A stretch of DNA of 5,160 nucleotides, from the NCBI GenBank assembly GCA_044348345.1, contig JBIKSZ010000253.1:1-5160 (forward strand), written 5' to 3'. Every line of letters starts with the position of its first letter. Within the stretch, counting starts at the first letter, position 1. Below the pieces are notes generated by a model. The model did no database searches. It saw only the letters and a list, made by a program, of their open reading frames with translations, and was not told the DNA's origin. The DNA is from Falsiroseomonas sp044348345 (GTDB lineage: Bacteria; Pseudomonadota; Alphaproteobacteria; Acetobacterales; Acetobacteraceae). The position numbers and the translations under genes are program-made. Shown here in pieces: positions 1 through 5,160 of the stretch.

Positions 1-147
1 GACCGCAGCACCGCCCGCGGCGCCGATCGCCCCGCCCGACAATGCGCGCTGCTGCTGGCGGTTCATGCCCTCGCAGGCGGCGAGCGGGGCGACGAGCACC
101 AGGGCAAGGGCCGCGCGGCCCATGACGGAAGCCAGCTTGCTGCGCAT
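1..147 (-). CDS. Small glycine-zipper lipoprotein, N-terminal part (runs off the left edge)
   Basis: The first 49 codons of a minus-strand gene are present; the 3' end lies outside the window. Residues 1-24 form a lipoprotein signal peptide: a basic start (MRSK), a hydrophobic stretch (ALALVLVAPL) and the lipobox LAAC, with Cys25 as the predicted lipidated residue. After a short polar linker (EGMNRQQQR) comes a Gly/Ala segment (SGGAIGAAGGAAV, residues 37-49), typical of the start of a glycine-zipper membrane-associated domain found in small outer-membrane lipoproteins. The start is fixed by a good ribosome binding site (AGGAGA, 5-nt spacing). The gene lies 114 bp downstream of uvrB on the same strand; read-through or its own promoter are both possible, and I see no convincing promoter. 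The lipoprotein call is strong. The glycine-zipper call rests on 13 residues, and the cellular role is unknown. Confidence 0.82.
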   Translation of the reverse strand, partial: MRSKLASVMGRAALALVLVAPLAACEGMNRQQQRALSGGAIGAAGGAAV

Positions 148-152
148 GCAAA

Positions 153-158
153 TCTCCT
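153..158 (-). promoter_or_regulatory. Ribosome binding site of the glycine-zipper lipoprotein gene
   Basis: On the minus strand AGGAGA stands 5 nt (TTTGC) before the ATG at 147-145. This is close to the ideal Shine-Dalgarno sequence. It settles the start codon over the in-frame Met9, which would cut the signal peptide in two. Confidence 0.8.
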
Positions 159-241
159 GCGGCACGTGTTGCCGTAGCGGATTACGCGCGGCTGCTGTGG
201 CAAGGGAAAGGCAGTGGCGTGGCCTATCCGCGCCGGGAACG

Positions 242-261
242 TGACGCCTGCGCGACGTGCG

Positions 262-264
<3 letters not shown>
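242..264 (-). terminator. Possible weak hairpin at the uvrB stop codon
   Basis: Perfect 6-bp arms TGACGC (242-247) and GCGTCA (259-264) enclose an 11-nt loop. On the minus strand the TGA of uvrB forms the first three bases of the stem. No T-run follows, so intrinsic termination is doubtful. It could instead protect the 3' end or be chance in GC-rich DNA. Confidence 0.22.
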
Positions 265-2451
<2,187 letters not shown>

Positions 2452-2457
2452 GGCCCC

Positions 2458-2486
2458 AATGTGGGCGCGCGGCTGCAGGGCGTCGA
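2458..2486 (-). promoter_or_regulatory. Candidate sigma-70 promoter of uvrB, giving a leaderless start
   Basis: On the minus strand TCGACG (2486-2481, 4 of 6 matches to TTGACA) is followed by a 17-bp spacer and CACATT (2463-2458, 3 of 6 matches to TATAAT). The hexamer ends 6 nt before the ATG, so the expected transcription start is the A at 2451 itself. That would explain the missing Shine-Dalgarno. The match is moderate and unproven. Confidence 0.38.
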
Positions 2487-2495
2487 GGATCGGTG

Positions 2496-2501
2496 TAGCA
2501 T
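2496..2501 (+). promoter_or_regulatory. Candidate -10 element of the CYTH gene (leaderless start)
   Basis: TAGCAT, preceded by TG-like context (GGTG), lies 6 nt before the ATG at 2508. This puts the expected transcription start on the A of the start codon. No Shine-Dalgarno precedes the ATG (the 6 nt are CCGGCG). No clear -35 is seen at 16-18 bp spacing. Confidence 0.4.
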
Positions 2502-2507
2502 CCGGCG

Positions 2508-2981
2508 ATGGGCATCGAGATCGAGCGCAAATTCCTGGTGGCCAGCGACGCCTGGCGCGCGCTCGCCCGCCAGCCCGGCACGGCGATGCGCCAGGGCTAT
2601 CTGGCGGCCGGCGGCCCCGGCCTGCCGAGCCTCCGCATCCGCATCGCCGGCACCGCCGCCTTCCTCACGGTGAAGGGGCCGGGGGGGAAGGTGCGCGCGG
2701 AGTTCGAATACCCGATCCCTCCGGCCGATGCGGAGGCGATGCTGGCCCTCTCCCCGCTCGCGGTGCTGTCGAAGACGCGCTTCGAGGTGGAGCATGCCGG
2801 CCATCTCTGGACCGTCGACGAGTTCCACGCCCCCGCCGCCCTGCAGGGCCTAGTGCTGGCCGAGGTCGAACTGGATGACACCGAGACCGAGCCGCCCTTG
2901 CCGGATTGGCTCGGTGCCGAGGTCACCGAGGACCCGCGCTTCACCAACGCCGCGCTCGCCGCCGCGCTGAGCACTGGCTGA
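2508..2981 (+). CDS. CYTH domain protein, probable inorganic triphosphatase
   Basis: The CYTH (CyaB-thiamine triphosphatase) superfamily forms an eight-stranded beta tunnel that binds triphosphate substrates with divalent metal. Stand-alone bacterial members are usually tripolyphosphatases or of unknown substrate, less often adenylate cyclases. The 157-aa product, a normal length for a single-domain member, keeps the signature EIERK (Glu4, Glu6, Lys8) at the extreme N terminus. It then shows basic and acidic residues in alternating strand patterns: LRIRI (Arg43, Arg45), TVKG (Lys56), EFEY (Glu65, Glu67), SKTRFEV (Lys89, Arg91), WTVDEF (Asp104, Glu105) and AEVEL (Glu119, Glu121). The C-terminal segment WLGAEVTEDPRFTNAALA (134-151) is also typical. 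All expected tunnel residues appear present, so an active enzyme is likely; triphosphatase is inferred from the family. The ATG is fixed because the EIERK motif begins three residues later. The gene is divergent from uvrB and convergent with the entericidin gene. Confidence 0.93.
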   Translation: MGIEIERKFLVASDAWRALARQPGTAMRQGYLAAGGPGLPSLRIRIAGTAAFLTVKGPGGKVRAEFEYPIPPADAEAMLALSPLAVLSKTRFEVEHAGHLWTVDEFHAPAALQGLVLAEVELDDTETEPPLPDWLGAEVTEDPRFTNAALAAALSTG

Positions 2982-3060
2982 GGGCCTCCGCGACCGGCGC
3001 CAGCGACCTACTCTGCCGCCGCCCGGGCGATGTGGCCTGATGCTGCGCAGCTGAAGGGGA

Positions 3061-3083
3061 GGGGGCCGGGCCGTCGTGCCCCC
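3061..3083. terminator. GC-rich hairpin between convergent CYTH and entericidin genes
   Basis: Perfect 6-bp arms GGGGGC (3061-3066) and GCCCCC (3078-3083) enclose an 11-nt loop, 80 bp after the CYTH stop and 67 bp after the entericidin stop. It is well placed to act in both directions. Neither side has a T-run, so it is at best a weak or factor-assisted terminator. The rest of 2982-3149 shows no gene. Confidence 0.35.
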
Positions 3084-3149
3084 AAGGCTTGGCTCAGGTG
3101 TCTCCGTCGCGCCCGCGGCTCGGGGACCCGTTGCGGGCAGAGACCGGGA

Positions 3150-3272
3150 CTACCGGCTTATCTGCCCACGCGACCAGCGGGCCACATCCGAGATGTCCTT
3201 GCCCAGGCCTTCAACGGTCCCGCATCCGGTGAGCACGAGCAGACCTGCCACCAGCAACAGCCAATGTCGCAC
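3150..3272 (-). CDS. Entericidin A/B family lipoprotein (40 aa, GTG start)
   Basis: This is a 40-residue minus-strand gene. Residues 1-16 form a lipoprotein signal peptide (M)RHWLLLVAGLLVLTG with lipobox LTGC; Cys17 is the expected lipidated residue. The mature part starts CGTVEGLGKDISDVA, which closely matches the conserved C(N/G)T-x-G-(F/V/L)GKD(I/V)S core of the entericidin family (compare E. coli EcnB, CNTTRGVGEDISD). Family members are tiny membrane lipoproteins; in E. coli EcnA/EcnB act as an antidote/toxin pair, and EcnB is linked to stationary-phase stress. Here only one copy is present, so a toxin-antitoxin role is not supported by context. GTG is chosen because GGGAG stands 8 nt upstream, the signal peptide then has normal length, and no ATG lies nearby in frame. 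Total length is typical for the family. It converges on the CYTH gene and diverges from the 73-aa lipoprotein gene. Confidence 0.9.
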   Translation of the reverse strand: MRHWLLLVAGLLVLTGCGTVEGLGKDISDVARWSRGQISR

Positions 3273-3280
3273 CGGCTTTT

Positions 3281-3285
3281 CTCCC
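3281..3285 (-). promoter_or_regulatory. Ribosome binding site of the entericidin gene
   Basis: On the minus strand GGGAG is followed by an 8-nt spacer (AAAAGCCG) and the GTG at 3272-3270. It decides the start, since the gene has no ATG. Confidence 0.72.
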
Positions 3286-3323
3286 GCCTCGTCTCGCGGC
3301 GCTGAACGCCGACCTCGTTGTTC

Positions 3324-3350
3324 AACTTACCGCGAGTCGGCACAAGTTCC
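3324..3350 (-). promoter_or_regulatory. Possible ECF-type (EcfG-like) promoter of the entericidin gene
   Basis: On the minus strand GGAAC (3350-3346) is followed after 18 bp by AGTT (3327-3324), about 50 nt before the GTG start. The alphaproteobacterial general stress sigma factor EcfG recognises GGAAC, 16-17 bp, then CGTT. The -35 half is perfect. The -10 half differs at one base and the spacing is one longer. A second GGAAC lies 15 bp farther upstream (3365-3361), with no matching -10 at the usual distance. Stress control would fit an entericidin, but the match is imperfect. Confidence 0.28.
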
Positions 3351-3365
3351 AGGCCGGAAAGTTCC
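3344..3365. repeat. Tandem direct repeat AAGTTCC with a 15-bp period
   Basis: AAGTTCC occurs at 3344-3350 and 3359-3365 on the plus strand, 15 bp start to start. The second copy also lies in a near-palindrome, CGGAA-AG-TTCCG (3355-3366). The repeat sits in the 280-bp spacer between two divergent lipoprotein genes, the expected place for an operator or overlapping promoter elements. Confidence 0.5.
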
Positions 3366-3399
3366 GCTGTTCGGTGTTTGACGCATTCAACCTTGCATC

Positions 3400-3416
3400 C
3401 CGCCCGTCCCGGGCGG
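3400..3416. repeat. GC-only inverted repeat in the divergent lipoprotein spacer
   Basis: CCGCCC (3400-3405) and GGGCGG (3411-3416) form perfect 6-bp arms around a 5-nt loop (GTCCC). No T-run follows on either strand. It may be an operator or a chance fold. No convincing gene lies in 3273-3552. Confidence 0.35.
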
Positions 3417-3552
3417 CCGTTCGACGGCGTGCGCCTGCGGCCGAGGGCTGGGGCTGGCCGCGCCCGCTCGGCGCTTCTGGGCGGGGTGGAACGCGCCGCT
3501 ACGGCGGCGACGGAGATTGCCGTATACGCCGCGAAATGCGACTTTTCGGGGC

Positions 3553-3774
3553 ATGAGAATAAGAATTTTAGCACTATTAGTTTCCGGTGTCCTCGTCCCC
3601 GCCTGCATGCAGCAGGAGGTGCTGACCCACGCCCCGCCGCCGGGCAGCCTGGCCACGGGGCGCGTCGTCCTGGTCGATGATGGAAGCTGCCCGCCCGACC
3701 AGCTCCGCGAGCTCACCGGCTCCACGCCGGGTTTCGACCGCCAGAGCCGCTGCGTCCCACGGCCGACGCGCTGA
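3553..3774 (+). CDS. Small predicted lipoprotein with a VLVDDGSCP core (73 aa)
   Basis: The product has a lipoprotein signal peptide at residues 1-17 (MRIR, then ILALLVSGVL) ending in VPAC, with Cys18 as the acylated residue. The mature part has a Pro-rich linker (THAPPPG) and a compact core, GRVVLVDDGSCPPDQLRELTGS (two parts, residues 37-47 and 48-58). Two further cysteines, Cys46 and Cys67, could form a disulfide in the periplasm. From memory this resembles small uncharacterised alphaproteobacterial lipoproteins with a VDDG-x-CP-x-(G/D)Q core (a DUF family, possibly DUF6719); I cannot confirm the family and no function is known. I prefer ATG 3553 over ATG 3517 because the earlier start would put 12 polar residues before the signal peptide. 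No good Shine-Dalgarno is present; GGGG at 3548-3551 is too close to the ATG. The first nine codons are strikingly AT-rich (AGA ATA AGA ATT TTA GCA CTA TTA). Confidence 0.75.
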   Translation: MRIRILALLVSGVLVPACMQQEVLTHAPPPGSLATGRVVLVDDGSCPPDQLRELTGSTPGFDRQSRCVPRPTR

Positions 3775-3822
3775 CGGCACAAGACGGCCCGCCCCTGCGG
3801 CCGGCGCCATGGCCGCTGGTCG

Positions 3823-3844
3823 GCGGCCGGGTCCTTCGGGCCGC
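3823..3844 (+). other. Inverted repeat downstream of the 73-aa lipoprotein gene
   Basis: GCGGCC (3823-3828) and GGCCGC (3839-3844) are perfect 6-bp arms with a 10-nt loop, 49 bp after the stop codon. It could end the lipoprotein transcript, but no T-run follows. The rest of the 213-bp gap 3775-3987 has no credible gene in any frame. Confidence 0.28.
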
Positions 3845-3891
3845 AACTCGGATTTCCACCCGCTGGGCATGAGCGCCCCGCGCCTTGGACC

Positions 3892-3925
3892 GTAGGTTGC
3901 CCTACTGCGGCCCCCCCGCTAGCGT
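3892..3925 (+). promoter_or_regulatory. Candidate sigma-70 promoter with operator-like repeat before the membrane protein/HlyD operon
   Basis: TTGCCC (3897-3902, 4 of 6 matches to the -35 consensus), a 17-bp spacer and TAGCGT (3920-3925, 3 of 6 matches to the -10 consensus) lie 62 bp before the GTG at 3988. The perfect inverted repeat GTAGG-TTGC-CCTAC (3892-3905) overlaps the -35 and could be a regulator site. The spacer holds a run of seven C (3911-3917). An 8-bp palindrome TTTGCAAA follows at 3941-3948, inside the expected 5' leader. Confidence 0.35.
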
Positions 3926-3975
3926 TTTCGTGATCGCCAGTTTGCAAAAGCGGCAGTGGCCGAGCGTCACCCGCC

Positions 3976-3980
3976 AAGGA
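3976..3980 (+). promoter_or_regulatory. Ribosome binding site fixing the GTG start at 3988
   Basis: AAGGA is followed by 7 nt (CACCGCC) and GTG. This is the best Shine-Dalgarno in the right half of the window and supports the GTG over any internal ATG, the first of which (Met55) lies past the first membrane helix. Confidence 0.75.
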
Positions 3981-3987
3981 CACCGCC

Positions 3988-4440
3988 GTGAGCGTCAGCC
4001 TCCACCCCGCCGCGCCGCATCACCTGCCATCCTTCATACCCGGGCCAGACGGATCGGATTGGCTGCTGACCCTCGCTGGCGTTGTGCTGGTCGGGTCTGT
4101 GCTGGCCTTCGGGCTCGTCTTCCTGCATATCCACACCCTGCCGGAGCGCATGGCCCATCGCGGCCACAAGCTGCAATTCGAGATCGTGGCCGTGCTCGGC
4201 CTGCTCGCCCTGTTCACCCATATCCACCTGTTCTGGGTGGCGGCGTTGCTGCTGGCGCTGGTGGACATCCCCGATTTCAGCGGCCCGATGCGCCGCATCG
4301 CCGGTTCGGCCGAGAAGATCGCGAGCCTGCCGCCCGGCGGTGGCGACACGCTCGAGGCCCCGCCCGATCACACGCCCGCGCGGCCCGCTTTGCCTTCGCC
4401 ATCTGCCCATGACGTTGCCGCGCCGCGGCGGAACGCCTGA
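3988..4440 (+). CDS. Inner-membrane protein, DUF3302-like (YiaW/YibI type), partner of the HlyD protein
   Basis: The 150-aa product has two predicted transmembrane helices, about residues 26-48 and 64-92, separated by a short basic loop (HTLPERMAHRGHK). It ends in a Pro/Ala-rich hydrophilic tail (about 115-150). No signal peptide cleavage site is evident. The pattern LH-x-x-P-x-x-x-A-x-R-x-H ... LALFTHIHLFW (46-83) lines up by eye, from memory, with E. coli YiaW (a DUF3302 protein: LH-D-IP...AKKRNH...SLFTLHVIW). In E. coli yiaW-yiaV and yibI-yibH, such a protein is encoded directly before a HlyD-family membrane fusion protein. The same order is seen here, with 3 bp between the stop and the next ATG, which implies one transcript and probably a joint membrane complex. 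Biochemical function of the family is unknown. The start is GTG with a strong ribosome binding site. The family assignment is inferred; the membrane topology and operon are seen directly. Confidence 0.78.
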   Translation: MSVSLHPAAPHHLPSFIPGPDGSDWLLTLAGVVLVGSVLAFGLVFLHIHTLPERMAHRGHKLQFEIVAVLGLLALFTHIHLFWVAALLLALVDIPDFSGPMRRIAGSAEKIASLPPGGGDTLEAPPDHTPARPALPSPSAHDVAAPRRNA

Positions 4441-4443
4441 ACC

Positions 4444-5160
4444 ATGCTCGAACTCATCCTCTGCTCGCTCGTCACCATCCTCCCGGACTACCTCTTCCGC
4501 CGCTATGTGCAGGGCAAGCGGATCGGTCGGGAGATCACCTTTTTCTCCGTCTGGTTCGAGCTGCGCTGGGGCATCGTCTCCTGTCTGATGCTGGCGATCA
4601 GCCTGATCACGCTGATCTTCTACTTCCACCCCGCGACCACCGCCGTCAGCGCGGTGTTCCGCGCCGTGCCCATCGTGCCCGAGACCGCCGGCCGCGTGGC
4701 CGAGGTGCTGGTGCGCGGCAGCGAGCGGGTGGAAGCCGGCCAGCCGCTCTTCCGCCTGGAAGGCAGCACCCAGCGCGCCGCGGTGGAGACTGCGCGCCGC
4801 ACGGTCGCCGAGGTGGATGCCGCGATCGCGCTCGCGCGCGCCGACCTGGCCGCGGCCGAAGCGCGCATCCTGGAAGCGCAGGGCGCGCTGCAGCAGGCCG
4901 AGGACGAATACCGCACCCGCGTCGAGCTCGACCGCCGCAGCCCCGGCACGGTTGCGCGGCGCGACATCGAGCGGCTGGAGGTCACGGTGCGCCAGCGCCA
5001 GGCCGGCGTGGAGGCCATGCAGGCCGCCCGCCAGTCGGTGCAGGCGCGGCTCAGTGACCAGCTACCCGCCCAGCGCGCGAGTGCGGAGGCGGCGCTGGCC
5101 CAGGCGCAGGTCGAGCTCGACAAGACCGTGATCCGTGCCGGCGTCACCGGCCGTGTCGAG
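4444..5160 (+). CDS. HlyD/EmrA-type membrane fusion protein, YibH/YiaV-like (3' end beyond the window)
   Basis: The first 239 codons are present and the frame is open to the edge. Membrane fusion proteins span the periplasm and link an inner-membrane transporter to an outer-membrane channel. Residues 1-40 hold a hydrophobic/amphipathic N-terminal segment. A clear transmembrane helix follows at about 42-61 (GIVSCLMLAISLITLIFYF). Next are HPATTAVSAVFRAVPIVPE and the first half of the lipoyl-like domain (about 79-107, TAGRVAEVLVRGSERVEAGQ..LFRLEG). A long Ala/Glu/Arg-rich coiled-coil hairpin spans about 110-225, with its turn near RRSPGTVARRDIE (164-176). The second lipoyl half then begins at 226 (DKTVIRAGVTGRVE). 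The stretch YFHPxTxxxxAVxxxVPIxPxxxGxVxEV is close, from memory, to E. coli YibH. The full family length is about 330-390 aa, so roughly 100-150 residues are missing. Shine-Dalgarno is weak; translation is probably coupled to the gene before. Substrate and transporter partner cannot be told. Confidence 0.93.
   Translation, partial: MLELILCSLVTILPDYLFRRYVQGKRIGREITFFSVWFELRWGIVSCLMLAISLITLIFYFHPATTAVSAVFRAVPIVPETAGRVAEVLVRGSERVEAGQPLFRLEGSTQRAAVETARRTVAEVDAAIALARADLAAAEARILEAQGALQQAEDEYRTRVELDRRSPGTVARRDIERLEVTVRQRQAGVEAMQAARQSVQARLSDQLPAQRASAEAALAQAQVELDKTVIRAGVTGRVE

Noticed and set aside
161..173. GGCA-CGTGT-TGCC small hairpin containing CACGTG, upstream of the glycine-zipper lipoprotein
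   Set aside because: The stem has only four base pairs and such motifs are frequent by chance at this GC content.
3320..3372. Several GTTC tetramers near the entericidin promoter, considered as an alphaproteobacterial SOS box
   Set aside because: The LexA box needs GTTC-N7-GTTC. The spacings here are 4 and 11 bp or larger, none is 7.
3523..3528. TATACG as a -10 element for the 73-aa lipoprotein gene
   Set aside because: No -35-like hexamer lies at 16-18 bp, and GTATAC is a short palindrome that may be chance.
3374..3556. A 60-codon plus-strand frame starting MFDAFNLASR
   Set aside because: It has a GTG start with no Shine-Dalgarno, Arg/Gly-rich low-complexity composition, and no family resemblance; it overlaps the start of the lipoprotein gene.
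3158..3574. A 138-codon minus-strand frame covering the entericidin region
   Set aside because: It is out of frame with the entericidin gene, gives a Cys/Trp/Arg-rich protein with no recognisable domain, and has no ribosome binding site.
3387..3983. A 198-codon minus-strand frame across the 73-aa lipoprotein gene
   Set aside because: The translation has no domain or signal, and the plus-strand lipoprotein with its lipobox explains the region better.
3967..4629. A 220-codon minus-strand frame rich in Glu, Asp and Gln opposite the DUF3302-like and HlyD genes
   Set aside because: The hydrophilic composition is what is expected opposite transmembrane codons (CTG, GTC and ATC read as CAG, GAC and GAT). 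The plus-strand genes have a strong ribosome binding site and family match.
4620..5147. A 175-codon minus-strand Ser/Ala/Arg-rich frame opposite the HlyD coiled coil
   Set aside because: It is the antisense of Ala/Glu/Arg-rich repeats and looks like low-complexity shadow coding.

Overview
The window is GC-rich (roughly 70% by eye) and reads as alphaproteobacterial chromosome. UvrB and the small-lipoprotein repertoire fit Acetobacteraceae (Roseomonas-like) or a near relative. That placement is inference from codon bias and protein flavour, not a search result. I see no tRNA, rRNA, CRISPR array, insertion sequence or phage gene.

Left part, minus strand. uvrB (nucleotide excision repair) fills 262-2451. 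Downstream of it lies the start of a small glycine-zipper lipoprotein gene (1-147), which runs off the left edge. uvrB is divergent from a CYTH-domain triphosphatase-like gene (2508-2981, plus strand), with only 56 bp between the two start codons. Both starts lack a usable Shine-Dalgarno, and each has a -10-like hexamer placed so that transcription would begin at the A of the ATG, so both may be leaderless.

Middle part (2982-3987) holds small envelope genes in a gene-poor stretch. An entericidin-type lipoprotein of only 40 codons starts with GTG on the minus strand (3150-3272). It is convergent with the CYTH gene. A 280-bp spacer separates it from a divergent 73-aa lipoprotein (3553-3774, plus strand). 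The spacer contains a tandem AAGTTCC repeat that could be part of an ECF/general-stress promoter for the entericidin. A further 213-bp gap (3775-3987) carries inverted repeats and a plausible sigma-70 promoter, but no credible gene.

Right part, plus strand. A two-gene operon begins at 3988: a 150-aa inner-membrane protein with two transmembrane helices, then, after 3 bp, a HlyD-type membrane fusion protein that runs off the right edge (4444 to beyond 5160). Gene order and sequence character match the E. coli yiaW-yiaV and yibI-yibH pairs (DUF3302 protein plus HlyD/EmrA-like protein). The general themes are DNA repair and cell envelope. The most useful additions are the very short entericidin gene, the DUF3302-like assignment of the 150-aa protein, and the mirrored leaderless starts between uvrB and the CYTH gene.
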